From contig CM034311.1 of NCBI GenBank assembly GCA_019925795.1, positions 41,085,472-41,149,471 of the forward strand: a DNA stretch of 64,000 nt, read 5' to 3'. Of this stretch, positions 26,901 through 37,664 are shown one piece after another; position 1 is the first letter of the stretch; every line of letters begins with the position of its first letter. The DNA comes from Dendrobium chrysotoxum (lineage: Eukaryota > Streptophyta > Magnoliopsida > Asparagales > Orchidaceae). Made by a program: the position numbers and the translations under genes. Under the pieces are notes generated by a model that had not been told where the DNA came from, made no database searches, and saw only the letters and a list, made by a program, of their open reading frames with translations.

Positions 26901-29900
26901 TCGTAGCTCAACTCACTACTTTAAGTCAATCTCGAGCCAAAATTTGAATTGGTTTTTAAGCGATCTACGATCTTCAAGCTAAACTCTTAGCCCTACTTGG
27001 AGATATATTACCATTAACCACCCATACATCAATAGAGTTATCAAATTTAGTGTATGTTTCAAATATTTGCAGTGATCCTGTCATATGATTAGATGCCGTT
27101 GCATCAATAATCCAATATGTTTTGGTTTTTGAGAGTGTGGAACTTGTATAACTTGATGTGCCATAGTGACCATAGATTTCTATGTTTCTTGATTGTCACC
27201 TTCATTTTTGTCTATTGGCTGATGAAGTAGTTGAAGTGTCTCCATTTTTCTTCAGATGCGAAGTCAAAGACTTGGTTTTATTTATCTTTGCAATTTGGGC
27301 CATTTGGTTTGTTCCTCTCTACAATTTAGGATTCTAATTTTTTTAGTTTCCATGTATCTCCTAGCTTTGATCACGGGTATGACATGATTTGTGATGGTGC
27401 ATAAACCACACCTTTTTTTTTTTGCTCGGAGTTTTGACTACGTTTTTCTTATAAGTGGCCACTGACGTGGAACCAGCAAGTTTTGAGCTATGTTTCTAAG
27501 ATTCAATTAGAGAGTTGTAGTTTTTGGTAACAGTGGTTATCTTGTTGGGTATTTATGCTTTTAGATCCAATCTGAGGACATTGTGCTATGTTTCTAGATC
27601 CAAGTAGATTTGTTTGACAACATCCCGTCTGTCATGTGCAATTTTGTAGAAGAGGTATATTTTTACAGTCTCCAGCTCTATAAAACTTTAATTTATTAGC
27701 CAAGCCATCACAATTGAATTCTTGGCTTCCTAAGAATTACAATTCAAAGCATCTTTGGATGGTTGTGTTGTGGTTCCTGTCAAATAACAGGTATTTTCTT
27801 TTCCTCTTATCACAAGCATGATTAAGCATGATTGATTGGAACCATTCCCAAGCATGATTAATCAGAGTAGCTTTTCCTTGCTTATTTTCTTTTTTTTTGG
27901 GCTTGCTGCTTTTACACTTGTCTTCCGCCCAGAATGGATTTCGTTATACAATTGCAATGAGGAACTATTTGCTTTGGCAATGCTGACTTGATTTCATTGT
28001 TTGGAATTGTATGAGCCGTGTAGAGAATCATTCTAGCCTTGAATTAGAGTACCAGTGCGCCGGTTTGTTTTAGTGGACCACACTTTCTATACTGAACCAG
28101 ATGAAATTCTTTTGGTATTCTTGTTGTCCTGAGAATAATGGCTTCAAGTTACATGTCTTGATTGTGAAAAATTGCCTTTGTTTGGTAGTTCTTTGTTATA
28201 GTTTGCTGTTTGCTTCGTGCTAAATAACATTGTCCCTATCCTTCTTATATGGATGAACAGGGTGCTCTGTCAGTGTGTTACCCATGGTTATGCAAGAGGT
28301 GCACGTGCCGTAGATTACTTTTTGGAGCATGCTCTTTTTCACAAATTAGTATTTTGATGTCAACTTTTGGCGAAGCGAAGCAATTGAAAGCATTGCCTAG
28401 CATGGCGGCAAATCTATTTTCTACTGCACTGTTTTTTAGTGTGTCTCTTCATGATATATTTATCTTTCTTCTTCCTTCATAATTTTATGACATATCAATC
28501 TTAACATTCTTTTTCTATTGTATCTGCCACTCTTGACTTCATAACTTTTAATTCCTTCGTCAAATCTTTATCATAGCCATGCCAATTGTTGTTTTATAGA
28601 AATCATGTTTAATTTTGTATGATATTCTCTTACATACATCTGATAACATCATCTTCCATAAACAATAGTTCTGATAACCAACATTTGATATCTTCCATTA
28701 ATACAAAAAAAAAAAAAAAACAAAGGATCTGTTTGGATGCGCTGTGAATTTGAGTTCATAAAAATGCAAAATAACTTGAAAATCTCATATCAATGATTTT
28801 ATATTCATAATCAGCCAATTACCTATGTATTTTGCTTCATTGCCTTCACTTTACTCATCTAAACAGAACCTTAAATAAAAAAGGTGCTATAATATAGTGC
28901 AATTTGTTTTAAAGCTTAATTTCATTTAACTTAAGCATTTATGTTCCAGAACCCTTAAACTATTATTTTACATGGATTATGAATGAAATATTTAATAGAT
29001 ACAAGTATGAATGATTCATTATAATGTTTGGTTGCTATCTGTCATAAACAACTAATAACTGTCAATACTAAAATGCATTATCATGCGTCTTTCTGTTCTC
29101 TTACTGTCTTGAGATTAAATTGGTTGAATATCTAAATTTATACAACATCAACAACATCAAGCCTTAATCCCACTGCATGGATGCGTAATTAAATATTATT
29201 AAATGAGAATAATTTCTATCATAAATTATTTTTAAAGTATCTATAGACTATAATGCAATCAAAATTAAGGAGTGGAATACTTGTGAAACTTTTGAAATTA
29301 GAACTCCTGGAAGGACCTTGAAGATGAATCCTAAATGTTAAAAATCTTATTTTTTGTGTGCTCATTCCGATTAATACTTTTTGTTGTAGTCTCTTTAACA
29401 GCTGATTCTGGTCTTATTGTTTTTGAAGTCTGTAAGTTTGGGTCCATTTTTTTGGATCAAATTTTATTAGTGGAAAGTTGATGTTTTGCTCTTAAACGGC
29501 TTACTTGTTTAATTGCCTATTGCGGTGTGGATGTGACATTCTGAGGGTCAAGAGATACATATTTTGTGCTTCTATCTTGTTAAGTTATTAATTTTGGAGT
29601 GGTTTGTTTTTCTTAATTTCATCGCAAGCACTTTTTAACATGCTTGCCATGGATTATTAATTTCCACCACACTTTAAATTTGTTTAAGCTAGTTTACTCA
29701 TCTTAGCAGGATTGATGATGAGGAAGATGAGCCAGACGTTAATGATCAAGATGTTCAGAGGCTCATTATAGTCACCCAAGTTAAGGTATCATGTCCATCA
29801 TCACCACCAAGGGTTATATTAACATGAATTATACACAAATCATCAGCTTGAAACTAGAGCTGCTACAGCATTTCAACGCATAATTAACAAGATGCATATG

Positions 29901-32900
29901 TCAGTTTTCAAGGTTTCAATTTAGCTTGATGGACACTTTATGGTGCATCTATAGAATTTCTGCTTGTATTGCTATTGTAGTTTATAGATCTCATAATTTT
30001 ATTTTGCAGAATTAATTATTTTTTTCCTGATCGAGCTTTGTTCTTCTAGCTTCTACTCATATACTTCTGATTAATTATCTCTCAGAGGAATGCTTTTTTT
30101 TTGTCCTATCTAACTACTTGCAGGATATCAGGATAGATAAAGATGAAATAGCTGGCTTGACAAAAGCAGATCCCATATCAAATGAGCATGCCACAACAAT
30201 CAACGATGGGCTCTATTTTTATGAGCAGGTGAGAACTATTTTCCTACTTTGAGGAGGCTATCATCCATACGTGTAATGCTGTATTACATTATGAAGGCAG
30301 AAACAACACTGCTGATGCATGAAAAATGGACCATTTGATGGATGTCTGTGTCTCATCAACTACCATGGGCATGTGGAACTGACAATGATGCCTCCTTTTT
30401 CAACTCATAATTGTGCTTCTGTTTATTGTTCCGAAATCATTGCAACAGATGAAGTTGGACTCTATTTGTGGATATGCATAGGCCAATGTGCAGTTCAGCT
30501 GAGAACTCAATTCATACTATGCTTAGCTGTGTTTCTTATCCATACTTATTTTTGGGCTTATGTGATAAATTGCTTGTGAAAACATCTGTTTCTTCTGTGA
30601 TAAGGCGCTGCAGGTTTGGTTGCATTATTGCTCAAATCGGATTGTATATTGGTTGGATATGAACAACAATGTATTCACTAAGTGTTTTGACGATTATAAG
30701 TACAACTCAACATTTATTTTTGCCTTTAAATTGTTAATTTTTAATTTTGGTCTTTCATCAACTTGAAAAGTTCGTGGTGGTGATTGACTGGAAGTGTTAT
30801 TCTTAAACAAATGATTTGATGCCTACATCAATAGGGAAAATTTTTTCTGCAACTTGTTTTGAATAGGGGGTTGGGTATGGTATGCGGTTGATGATAGCCA
30901 ACCCATTTTCAGTCATTGTAAACCCTACTGTTGAATGTAATCGTGGGAGTTTAATTGCGGGACTTGAATTTGAATTCCCCTGGTCCTCCTACATTTGTAC
31001 ATGGATAATTTTTAAATAAGCCAAACTTGGATGTTATTCCATAGTTATGATATATAATCTGCTTTCATCCAGGTGAATGAAATCTTATGGGAAATAATTC
31101 TTTATAATCGTCTGATTATCAGGAACTGCAGGGCATGCAATCTACTGGTCTTACAAATAATTCAAGGCCTGATATTAGAGAAGGTGAATCTAGATGCTCA
31201 AACATGGGGCAGTCTTCTCAGATCTCTAAACCCAATGCAAACATTGCTGGAAATAATGGCTTAGAAGAGGGAGGACATGCTAATTCTCGAAGGCGGCAAA
31301 ATAAAGGCAGTAACAAGTCACACCCGTCACAAAAGCAACGTTTATTCCCCGGTAATTATAAACTATATGGAAATGGACGTAATCGCCACGGTATTGTGTC
31401 TGAAAGCCCACCAAGCAGTTCAATCGGATTTTTCTTTGGTTCAACACCACCTGAAAATTCTGGGTGGGTACTACTTGTCATTCTTTTGAGAAATCTAGTT
31501 TCAGAAAGTGAATTTAGTCTTGGATTCGTCTTTTTTGATTGGAACTTTTCATTTATATTTCATGTATTATGATTTGTAGCTTGTTGCAATCAAAATTAAG
31601 TGGCTCTCCCCATGGAAACCTTGCCGGTATCAGCTCTCCTGTGGGATCCACGCCAAAATCTTTCCCCCAGTTTGCACATCCAAGTCATAAACTATTGGAG
31701 GAGAACGGGTTCAAGCATCAGCAGTAATTGGCTGTATCATTAAAGTTTCTTACATAAGGTTCATTTATTTTCCTTTTATAATTTGGTCAACCTTTGATGT
31801 AGATATCATAAATTCTACAAACGTTGTCTTAATGAACGAAAGAAGTTGGGGATTGGCTTCAGTGAGGTATGTTAACATTTTTATGGCTTGTATTTTGAGT
31901 TCTTCTTACTAAGAAGATAAGGATTTATTTTATATATATATATTTGCACTTCATCTATGCATTGTTGATAAGATCACGTGATAATCAGGTTATTCTTGCT
32001 TTTTATATGTTCTGTTGGTGTCAATTTGTTGGAATACGTTATTATTTTGATTTTTTGATCTGTGCAGCATAATCTTTTTGTAATGCTGGTAAATTAATGA
32101 AGTTTTTTTTTTGTTTAGCTTTGTTAATTTGTACTTAATGGTAGAAAAAAAAAAGGGTGGATTGATTTCGTAGCTGTTTTATTTTGAGATGAGTATATCA
32201 TACCTGAAGAATTAATAAATATTTATATTGTATTGATCCCAAAATAAATTTAATTATTTTGAGACTTATTCTGTTAAGGTTAATATATCCAGAGCAATTT
32301 TTTTCAGGTAAATATTATGTTTCTTCCAAAATTCCTTTTTCGTCGAAATGCTTTCTTCATGGGATGGATTTTAAACATTCAGGCCTCGTTTGAGACGACT
32401 TTTTTATTGCTTCTTAAAATAGAATTTTAATAAAAAATTTTAAGCAATAAAAAAATCGTCCCAAATGAAGCATCATGCACTACTAGAATCACGACCTAAC
32501 ATTTTTTCTAAACTTTAAACTCATAAATTTTTTTCTTATTTCATAGACATAGCTAATCATTTTCCTTTTTGGTTGCCAAATAATACTGCATTCAGGAAAT
32601 GAACTCGCTCTACCGGTTTTGGTCCTATTTCCTGAGAGACAGGTTTCACGAGAAAATGTACAACGAATTCCGTAAGCTTGCACTGGAAGATGCAGCTGCC
32701 AAGTATTATTATGGTCTGGAATGTCTTTTCAGATTTTACAGGTATTCCCTTTCTATTGAGCTGACACCGTACAATCAATCACTCTTGTTAACGAGCCCAC
32801 ATCTATGACTTTTTCCTTTTATTTTCTCCAGTTATGGGTTAGAGAAGCAGTTCCGGGAAGATTTGTATGTTGATTTCGAGCGGCTTACTCTAGAATTCTA

Positions 32901-33268
32901 CCACAAAGGCAATCTTTACGGACTTGAAAAATATTGGTAATCCTTCTGCTATTGCAAGCCAATTTTGTTTATTTGCCGGACTCCTAGAATAAACTTTCAC
33001 TCTCGCACAAGAATTCTTACAAGTTGTTTCGGTTTTGGTGTATTTACACGGCAGGGCTTTCCACCGTTATCGAGATCAGAATAAACCGTTAAAGATGTAT
33101 TCTGAGTTGGATAGGCTGCTAAGGGAAGAATACCGAACGCTTGAAGATTTCAAGGCCAAAGATAAGGCAGAAAAGCTGGTGGTGAACAAAGAGACCTGTG
33201 GTAGCTGCAGCACTGCTGTTGAGGATTGCAGTTCAAGTGAGAACTGTAAGGGCCCTGAATTGTGCTGA
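14916..33268 (+). CDS. LARP1: La-related protein 1 (LARP1), 15 exons, 1,010 aa
   Basis: LARP1 is a cytoplasmic RNA-binding protein that acts on mRNA 5' ends and poly(A), regulating translation and decay. Coding exons: 14916-15254, 16189-16768, 16904-17084, 17268-17358, 17475-17546, 17655-17949, 17999-18278, 29710-29785, 30124-30228, 31123-31463, 31580-31723, 31803-31866, 32596-32741, 32832-32936 and 33055-33268. All junctions are GT-AG, phases match, and the lengths sum to 3,033 with one terminal TGA. The N-terminus is disordered and rich in Gly, Ser and Pro. The La motif spans residues ~350-421 (QIEYYFSDENLQHDTFL, GWVSISRIADFKR). An acidic linker follows (DDEEDE). Three DM15 boxes occupy ~830-965. 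The first ATG of the GC-rich exon 1 is taken as the start. Intron 7 is 11,431 bp. No broken exon was seen. Confidence 0.95.
16904..17546 (+). other. LARP1: La motif exons of LARP1 (exons 3-5)
   Basis: Exon 3 ends in LRANILKQIEYYF. Exon 4 supplies SDENLQHDTFLLGLLDEQGW and ISRIADFKR. Exon 5 supplies LKKMTTSIPLILDSLRSS followed by IIEVQ. Together they form the winged-helix La motif. Its conserved aromatic and acidic residues (Tyr-Tyr-Phe-Ser-Asp-Glu-Asn-Leu) bind RNA 3' ends in the family. A run of about nine prolines, encoded by CCA/CCT repeats, precedes the domain at about 16,981-17,008. Confidence 0.93.
18319..18435. repeat. Tourist-like foldback MITE, 117 bp
   Basis: Terminal inverted repeats GGCTTCGTTTGGGACAACTT and its complement (ending AAATGAAGCC) are flanked by TTA on both sides (18,316-18,318 and 18,436-18,438). 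A 3-bp TTA/TAA duplication with GGC-type ends indicates a PIF/Harbinger (Tourist) non-autonomous element. The whole element can fold into one hairpin. It is the best-preserved member of the family in this window. Confidence 0.8.
19063..19972. repeat. TIR-type DNA element, about 0.9 kb
   Basis: The left end GTTTCGAAAATTGGACCGG mirrors the right end (complement GTTGTGAAAACCGGACGG). Both ends are followed inward by GGTTCAA/TTGAACC-rich sequence, and the middle is AT-rich. No coding sequence and no clear target-site duplication were found. The superfamily is undecided. Confidence 0.5.
21452..21915. repeat. TIR element with GC-rich trinucleotide core
   Basis: The ends GGGCTGTTTGGTTGG and, on the other strand, GGGGTTGTTCGGTTG form imperfect terminal inverted repeats, with TTA to the left and ATA to the right. 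The centre (about 21,650-21,800) is a GC-rich run of CCACCA/CCGCCG-like trinucleotides, unlike the AT-rich surroundings. Short open frames over it are low-complexity artefacts. Confidence 0.55.
22000..23840. other. Intronic stretch without recognisable genes
   Basis: This is AT-rich sequence inside LARP1 intron 7. A 128-codon frame at 23,340-23,726 has no recognisable domain, atypical composition and no splice support, so I do not call it a gene. Confidence 0.5.
23850..24010 (-). pseudogene. Copia-type gag fragment (UBN2-like), decayed
   Basis: The minus strand gives LYRALKIDE then VQLLEIAKDIWDKLM, which resembles the 'AKEIWDxL' core of Copia gag polyproteins. It contains a stop and has no other domain attached. 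It lies on the downstream side of the separate Copia fragment at 25,960-27,430, in the wrong order for one element, so it is probably independent. Confidence 0.45.
25360..25572. repeat. Tourist-like MITE, 213 bp
   Basis: It begins GGCTTCGTTTGG and ends CAAACTAGGCC, flanked by TTA on both sides (25,357-25,359 and 25,573-25,575). The termini resemble the 117-bp family at 18,319, but the interior differs, so it is a related subfamily. Confidence 0.7.
25960..27430 (-). pseudogene. Ty1/copia fragment: gag knuckle, protease, pre-integrase
   Basis: In minus-strand order: a decayed gag zinc-knuckle zone near 27,400-27,330 (HHHKSCHTRDQS, EIHGN); a protease near 27,110-27,010 (YWIIDATASNHMTGS, with the catalytic Asp-Ser/Thr-Gly changed to Asp-Ala-Thr); then LTYNLLYINKLTKDM near 26,330; and a GAG-pre-integrase domain near 26,120-25,970 (LQHKCLEHPIFSYLK, CEMCILAKQTKSN). 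Stops and the altered catalytic triplet show it is inactive. The copy is interrupted at 26,397-26,996 by another insertion. It lies antisense inside LARP1 intron 7. Confidence 0.8.
26397..26996. mobile_element. 600-bp insertion with 9-bp target-site duplication
   Basis: TTGGAGATA occurs at 26,388-26,396 and again at 26,997-27,005. Removing the segment and one copy restores a plausible Copia protease reading (NGNISP...GMVNMSK). The insert is rich in CTCGA/TCGAG words and has an A-run near 26,660. It has no ORF and no obvious terminal inverted repeat. Nine-base duplications suggest a Mutator-type element, but the ends do not prove it. Confidence 0.65.
28727..28875. repeat. Possible short TIR MITE
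   Basis: GGATCTGTTTGGATG at the left and the complement of GGTTCTGTTTAGATG at the right form imperfect inverted ends about 150 bp apart, next to an A-run at 28,705-28,722. No clean target duplication was seen. Confidence 0.35.
29135..29190 (-). repeat. RTE-LINE 3' tail fragment
   Basis: The words 'caacatcaacaacatcaagc' and 'cccactgcatgg' match the extreme 3' end of the RTE element at 34,341 (minus strand). This is a short, 5'-truncated remnant in LARP1 intron 7. Confidence 0.5.
31803..33120 (+). other. LARP1: DM15 region exons of LARP1 (exons 12-15)
   Basis: Three helical DM15 boxes can be read. Box A is HKFYKRCLNERKKLGIG with MNSLYRFWSYFLRD. Box B is MYNEFRKLALEDAAAKYYYG with LECLFRFYSYGLEKQF. 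Box C is LYVDFERLTLEFYHKGNLYG with LEKYWAFHRYRDQNK. In animals this region binds the mRNA cap and the first nucleotides of TOP mRNAs. The plant boxes are well kept here. Confidence 0.93.
32382..32472. repeat. Tourist-like MITE, 91 bp (LARP1 intron 12)
   Basis: It starts GGCCTCGTTTGAGACGACTT and ends with the mirrored CGTCCCAAATGAAGCA, flanked by TCA on both sides (32,379-32,381 and 32,473-32,475). It is a hairpin-forming member of the family at 18,319. Confidence 0.65.
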
Positions 33269-34326
33269 GATGATTGTTCCGAAGGGAAAAAAAATTTTGT
33301 TGCGAGGGGGGAGGGATTATGGTGCCATTGCTGTGCATTTTTGTCCTCTGCTAATGGTATTATGGCTGGATTGGAATTGTTTTTTTTCCCTCAATCCTAT
33401 ATTTGTACATAATTCAGGGAGAGAGAAGGAAAAAGAAAAAAAATAATGTGTATTCGGAATTCCAGATATTGACTAATAATAGAGTTTATTAAATTAGGTC
33501 ATGCTATTCGGTGCACAAGTCTATTTTCTTCTACTATATTTTACTATTCAAGATTGTTACCTAGCAGGTGATGAACTCGTGCTCCTGCATTGAGTGCGGA
33601 TGAAAATATCCTTTTTTCTGGAATGGGATGAAATAAAAATGGCAGAGATGATTTTTCTTTAGACATGACATGATCTTGGATCTCTTTGATGGTAGAGATG
33701 GAATGATTATCTTATATTTCTCCAAATGTCATTAGGCTAATGAATATGAAAATCCATGCAAGCTGATAGTGATTTTCTACCAAATATAGTAGCCTTTCTA
33801 AGCAAAATTATGTGGCAGAACAGGGAGAAATTATTCTGTGCGAAGGTCGGATGTAATTTTACGTTTGAAGGCGAATTAGGTGCAGCGACGTTAGCGGTAC
33901 TGAGCAGTATCGAGTTCGGTACACAATGAAGAGGTGATGTGGCACATTCTGGTTGATCTCTGAACGGCATTCGGCGTCCGTACAGAATAATTAATCCAAA
34001 ATGGGATGTTAGGAATGTCATTTACATACTCGAAGAGTTTAACAGTCTGGTTAAAAAATAGTTCTCAAACTGCCCTGGCTTAGCTCATTAATGTATTTAA
34101 GAAATAAATATAGCATCTATAACATTTTATAAAATTTATTGTAGAAAACATAAATTTATTTTTATGATGGCAGAAAATAAATTTTTATCATTAAAAAAAA
34201 TAAGAAAATAGTAATAATCAAAGAAAATTAATATTGCTATTTTAAAAAATAAAATAATAGAAAAATTATTCCAAATAAACCTTTAGTAGTTAATCAGCCA
34301 ATAAGTAGGACAACTTCATATACATC
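33269..34326 (+). other. LARP1 3' flank
   Basis: This holds the LARP1 3' untranslated region. A candidate AATAAA polyadenylation signal lies at about 33,632. No other gene was seen, and the later part (34,130-34,270) is A/T-rich. Confidence 0.5.
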
Positions 34327-34340
34327 TAAGCCATTATTTA

Positions 34341-37052
34341 ACAACAATAACAACAACATCAAGCCATTATCCCACTACGTGGGGTCGGCTACATGAATCC
34401 TTTTTCTCTATTGTGTCCCGTTAAAAGTCAAATTCTCGTTTAAATCTAATAAAGAAAGATCATTTCTAATATTTTCTAACCAAGTCTTTTTAGGTATACC
34501 TCTACCTTTCTTAACATAAGTCAAATCTAAGACCTCTACTTTCCTAACTGGGTCATCGGGAGGCCGCCATTTTATGTGACCAAACCATCTAAGGCGACTC
34601 TCTCTAATCTTATCTTCCACTGGAGCTACTCCAACCTTTTCACGAATATGCTCATTTCGTATTCTATCTCTAAGGGTAAAGCCACTCATTCACTTGAGCA
34701 TCCTCATCTCTGCAACACTTAACTTAGAATTATGATTCTCTTTTAATGGCCAACATTCGGCACCATAAAGCATTGCAGGTCTCACCACCATCTTATAGAA
34801 TTTTCCCTTAAATTTGAGGGGTACTTTTCTATCACACAATAAGCCTGATGCATTCCTCCACTTCAACCATCCTTGGTCAAACCACCTTGTGTTTGAACAC
34901 AAGTAATAGCTCATGCATACATATCTTTAATGATTTGAATATAAGCATTATTAACTCCTTTCTTTTCAAGAACTCTCCATAGCACTTCTCTTGGAACTTG
35001 ATCATATGCTTTTTCTAAATCAATAAATATCATATGTAAATCCTCCTTATTCTCTCTATATTTCTCCATCAAACCTCTTAATAAATGTATGGCTTCCATA
35101 GTAGACCTACCCGACATGAATCCAAATTGATTTTGAGAAACATTTGTATCACGCCGCAACCTATGCTCTATAACTCGTTCCCATAGTTTTAAAGTATGAC
35201 ACATTAACTTAATTCCTCTATAATTCGCACAATCTTGTGCATCACCTTTATTATTAAAAATAGGGATTAACACACTCATTCTCCACTAATCTGACATCTT
35301 TTTAGCCTTCAAAATAATATTAAAAAGTTTAGTAAGCCAAGAAATTCCTTCATCTCCTATGCATTTCCACACCTTTATTGGAATATCATCAGGTCCAACA
35401 GCTTTTCCACCCTTCATTTTCTTTAAAGCCTCTCTAACTTCGGTTTTACTAATACGTCGATAAAAATTGAAATCTTTATTTTCATTTAGGGTGCCAAGGT
35501 CACTACAGTTAATTTTATTTTCACATTCTTCATTAAAAAATTTAGCAAAATATCTCATCCACATTTATTGGATATCATCTTCTAAAAAAAGTACTTTTTT
35601 ATCTTCATCCTTAATACACTTCACTTGAACTAAATCCTTACTACTCTTATATCTTTGTTTGGCTAATTTATACATATATCTTTCCCCTTCCTTAGTATCT
35701 AATTTATTATATAAATCACTAAAAACTAAACTCTTTGCATCGCATATTGCTTTCTTAGATTCCTTACGTGTCTCTTTATATATTTTCCAATTATCAGAAT
35801 TTTTATAATTAAACTAATTTTTATAACAAATCTTCTTATTTTTAATCTTTTCTTGCACATTTAGATTCCACCACCAACTATTTTTACTATTAGGAGCTTT
35901 TTCCTTTGAAACTCCAAACACATTTTTTGCAATATTCTTAATATAACTAGCCACTTTTTCTCACATAACATTAGAATCCTCATGCACTCTCAAAAATATT
36001 TTTGTTAATATTTTTGAAATGCCCCCATCTAATCCTAGAATATCGTTTTACTTTATTTTTTGCCCCATTATCTTCAAGTTCAAAACTAATAAACGATATT
36101 GGGTACATAAATTTTCACTCGGAATAACTTTACAATCTTTGCAATCTAAACGAACTAATTTCCTTATAAGAAAATAATCAATCTGAGTTGTACTATATCC
36201 ATTTTTATAAGTAATGAGATGCTCATTACTTTTCTTAAATAAGGTATTAGCAATTAAAAAAATCATAAGCTAAACAAAAATCTAATATGGACTTACCACC
36301 TTCATTTGTCGTTCCAAACCCATGGCTAACATGAATGCTTTTAAAATCATTTACCTCTCCACCAACATGTTCATTTAAATCTCATCCAATAAAAACTCTT
36401 TCTTCAAGAGGTATCCAAAAATTTAATTTTGAACCCATATCCAAACCTACTTGAGAAGCATAAGCACTTATAATGTTAACAATCTTAGCATCAACAACAT
36501 TCTTTAAAGCTATAATTCTATCTCCAATTCTATTAATATTTATAATATTATTCTTCAAACTCTTATCTAAAATCACGCCTACATCATTTCTAGTACGACT
36601 CCTACCCGAATACCAAAGTTTAAATCCTAAACTATCAATCTCCTTAACCTTATCTCAAACCCATTTAGTTTCCTGAATGCACAGAATATTTATCTTCCTA
36701 TGAATCATAATATCTATTAATTCCATTAATTTTCCTGTAAGGGAACCTATATTCCAAGCTCCAATCCTAATTTTAGTTTTATGGACTAGCTTTTTAGCCT
36801 ACATCCGTCCTTAATATAGGAACCCTTACCTATTTAACACTGCACCAGGGAGGCGGTGCAGCGGCCCTTGCACATTTGTCGCTGTATTCAGGCCATACAG
36901 CGTGACGCTTCCAGGGGACGCCCTAGCATTAACATAATTTTTTAAAGGATTCATGTCATTATTATTCGACAAGTTTTATGCTGGCTGTCGACTACCTAAC
37001 GCAACCCTCCACTTTTCTCATCCAGGACTTAGGACCTGACAACGGCAGTGTT
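34341..37052 (-). mobile_element. RTE-type non-LTR retrotransposon (LINE), internally deleted
   Basis: The element runs on the minus strand between two copies of TAAGCCATTATTT (34,327-34,339 and 37,053-37,065). Its 3' end, at low coordinates, is a GTT-rich tail, as in plant RTE elements. The endonuclease lies at about 36,780-36,050 (RIGAWNIGSLTGKLMELI near 36,750; later HGFGTTNEGGKSILDF and TQIDYFLIRK). Reverse transcriptase lies at about 35,560-34,910 (MKGGKAVGPDDIPIKVWK, NYRGIKLMCHTLKLWE, QFGFMSGRSTMEAIHLL, FIDLEKAYDQVPREVLW). The C-terminal part is at 34,880-34,420 (GWLKWRNASGLLCDRKVPLK, RPAMLYGAECWPLK, RLRWFGHI). Stops break the ORF. The segment that should carry the Tyr/Phe-Ala-Asp-Asp active site is missing near 34,885. 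Confidence 0.9.
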
Positions 37053-37108
37053 TAAGCCATTATTTTACAATTATATTTAATCTCTAAAAATGTGAAAAAG
37101 ATGATTAA

Positions 37109-37188
37109 GATTTTGTTTGGGATGACTTTTTTACTGCTTAAAGTAGCTTTCTGGCATAAAAATTTAGAAAGTCGTCCCAAACAAAGTG
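37109..37188. repeat. Tourist-like MITE, first of a tandem pair
   Basis: It runs from GATTTTGTTTGGGATGACTT to a mirrored GTCGTCCCAAACAAAGTG, with TAA on each side. The right TAA (37,189-37,191) is also the left TAA of the next element. Confidence 0.6.
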
Positions 37189-37191
37189 TAA

Positions 37192-37334
37192 GACTTTATT
37201 TGGGACGACTTTCTTATTGCTTCTTAAAAGTAAATTTTTAGTACAAAAATTTAACAAAAATTTATATTTTTGAAATTTTAATACTAAAAATTTCTTTTAA
37301 AAAGCAAAAAAAAAAAGCCGTCCCAATCGAAGCC
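37192..37334. repeat. Tourist-like MITE, second of a tandem pair
   Basis: It starts GACTTTATTTGGGACGACTT and ends with mirrored GCCGTCCCAATCGAAGCC, flanked by TAA at 37,189-37,191 and 37,335-37,337. It belongs to the same family as its neighbour. Confidence 0.65.
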
Positions 37335-37598
37335 TAAGTATAATCTAATCTTTCAGAATTCCTAGCTGATTGAAAATCGTTATATATCAAATCTGAAACC
37401 TAACTCTTCTAACGAAGCGCAGCCATATTTTCTATGCAAACGCCAAAACATCGAAGCTATTTTCTAATGCAATGATATCATGTATTCATATTCAACAATT
37501 AGTTATTACATGAATGAAATGAATCAATATAAATTTCATTAGATTGGTATTTATGGGCATTTACAATCTTAAAATTTGAAATATCTTCATTACTATTT

Positions 37599-37604
37599 TT
37601 TATT
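37599..37604 (-). terminator. Candidate polyadenylation signal of the Argonaute gene
   Basis: AATAAA on the minus strand lies about 60 bases after the AGO stop codon, before the Tourist pair. Confidence 0.45.
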
Positions 37605-37664
37605 TGTGTAACTCCTTTATAATTTATACCTTTAAAAAATTAAAAACGATGTTGTCAATTCTTC

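Larger units (their letters stand above)
18279..29709 (+). other. LARP1 intron 7, 11.4 kb, transposon-rich
   Basis: The donor AG|GTAACA at 18,278/18,279 and the acceptor TTAGCAG at 29,709 join phase-2 exons into an uninterrupted reading frame. The peptide across the joint (LQKRIDDEEDEPDVND) is what LARP1 proteins show at this place. The intron contains a Tourist-like MITE (18,319), a larger TIR element (19,063), a GC-cored TIR element (21,452), Copia fragments (about 23,850 and 25,960-27,430), a second Tourist-like element (25,360) and an RTE 3' tail (about 29,140). The remaining stretches show no gene. Confidence 0.88.

Noticed and set aside
26397..26996. SINE identity for the 600-bp insertion
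   Set aside because: There is no A/B box pair at the start and no terminal A or T tail at either end.
28249..28482. Short ORF near the end of LARP1 intron 7 as a missing exon
   Set aside because: The joint of exons 7 and 8 is already complete and in frame, and the peptide has no LARP1 similarity.
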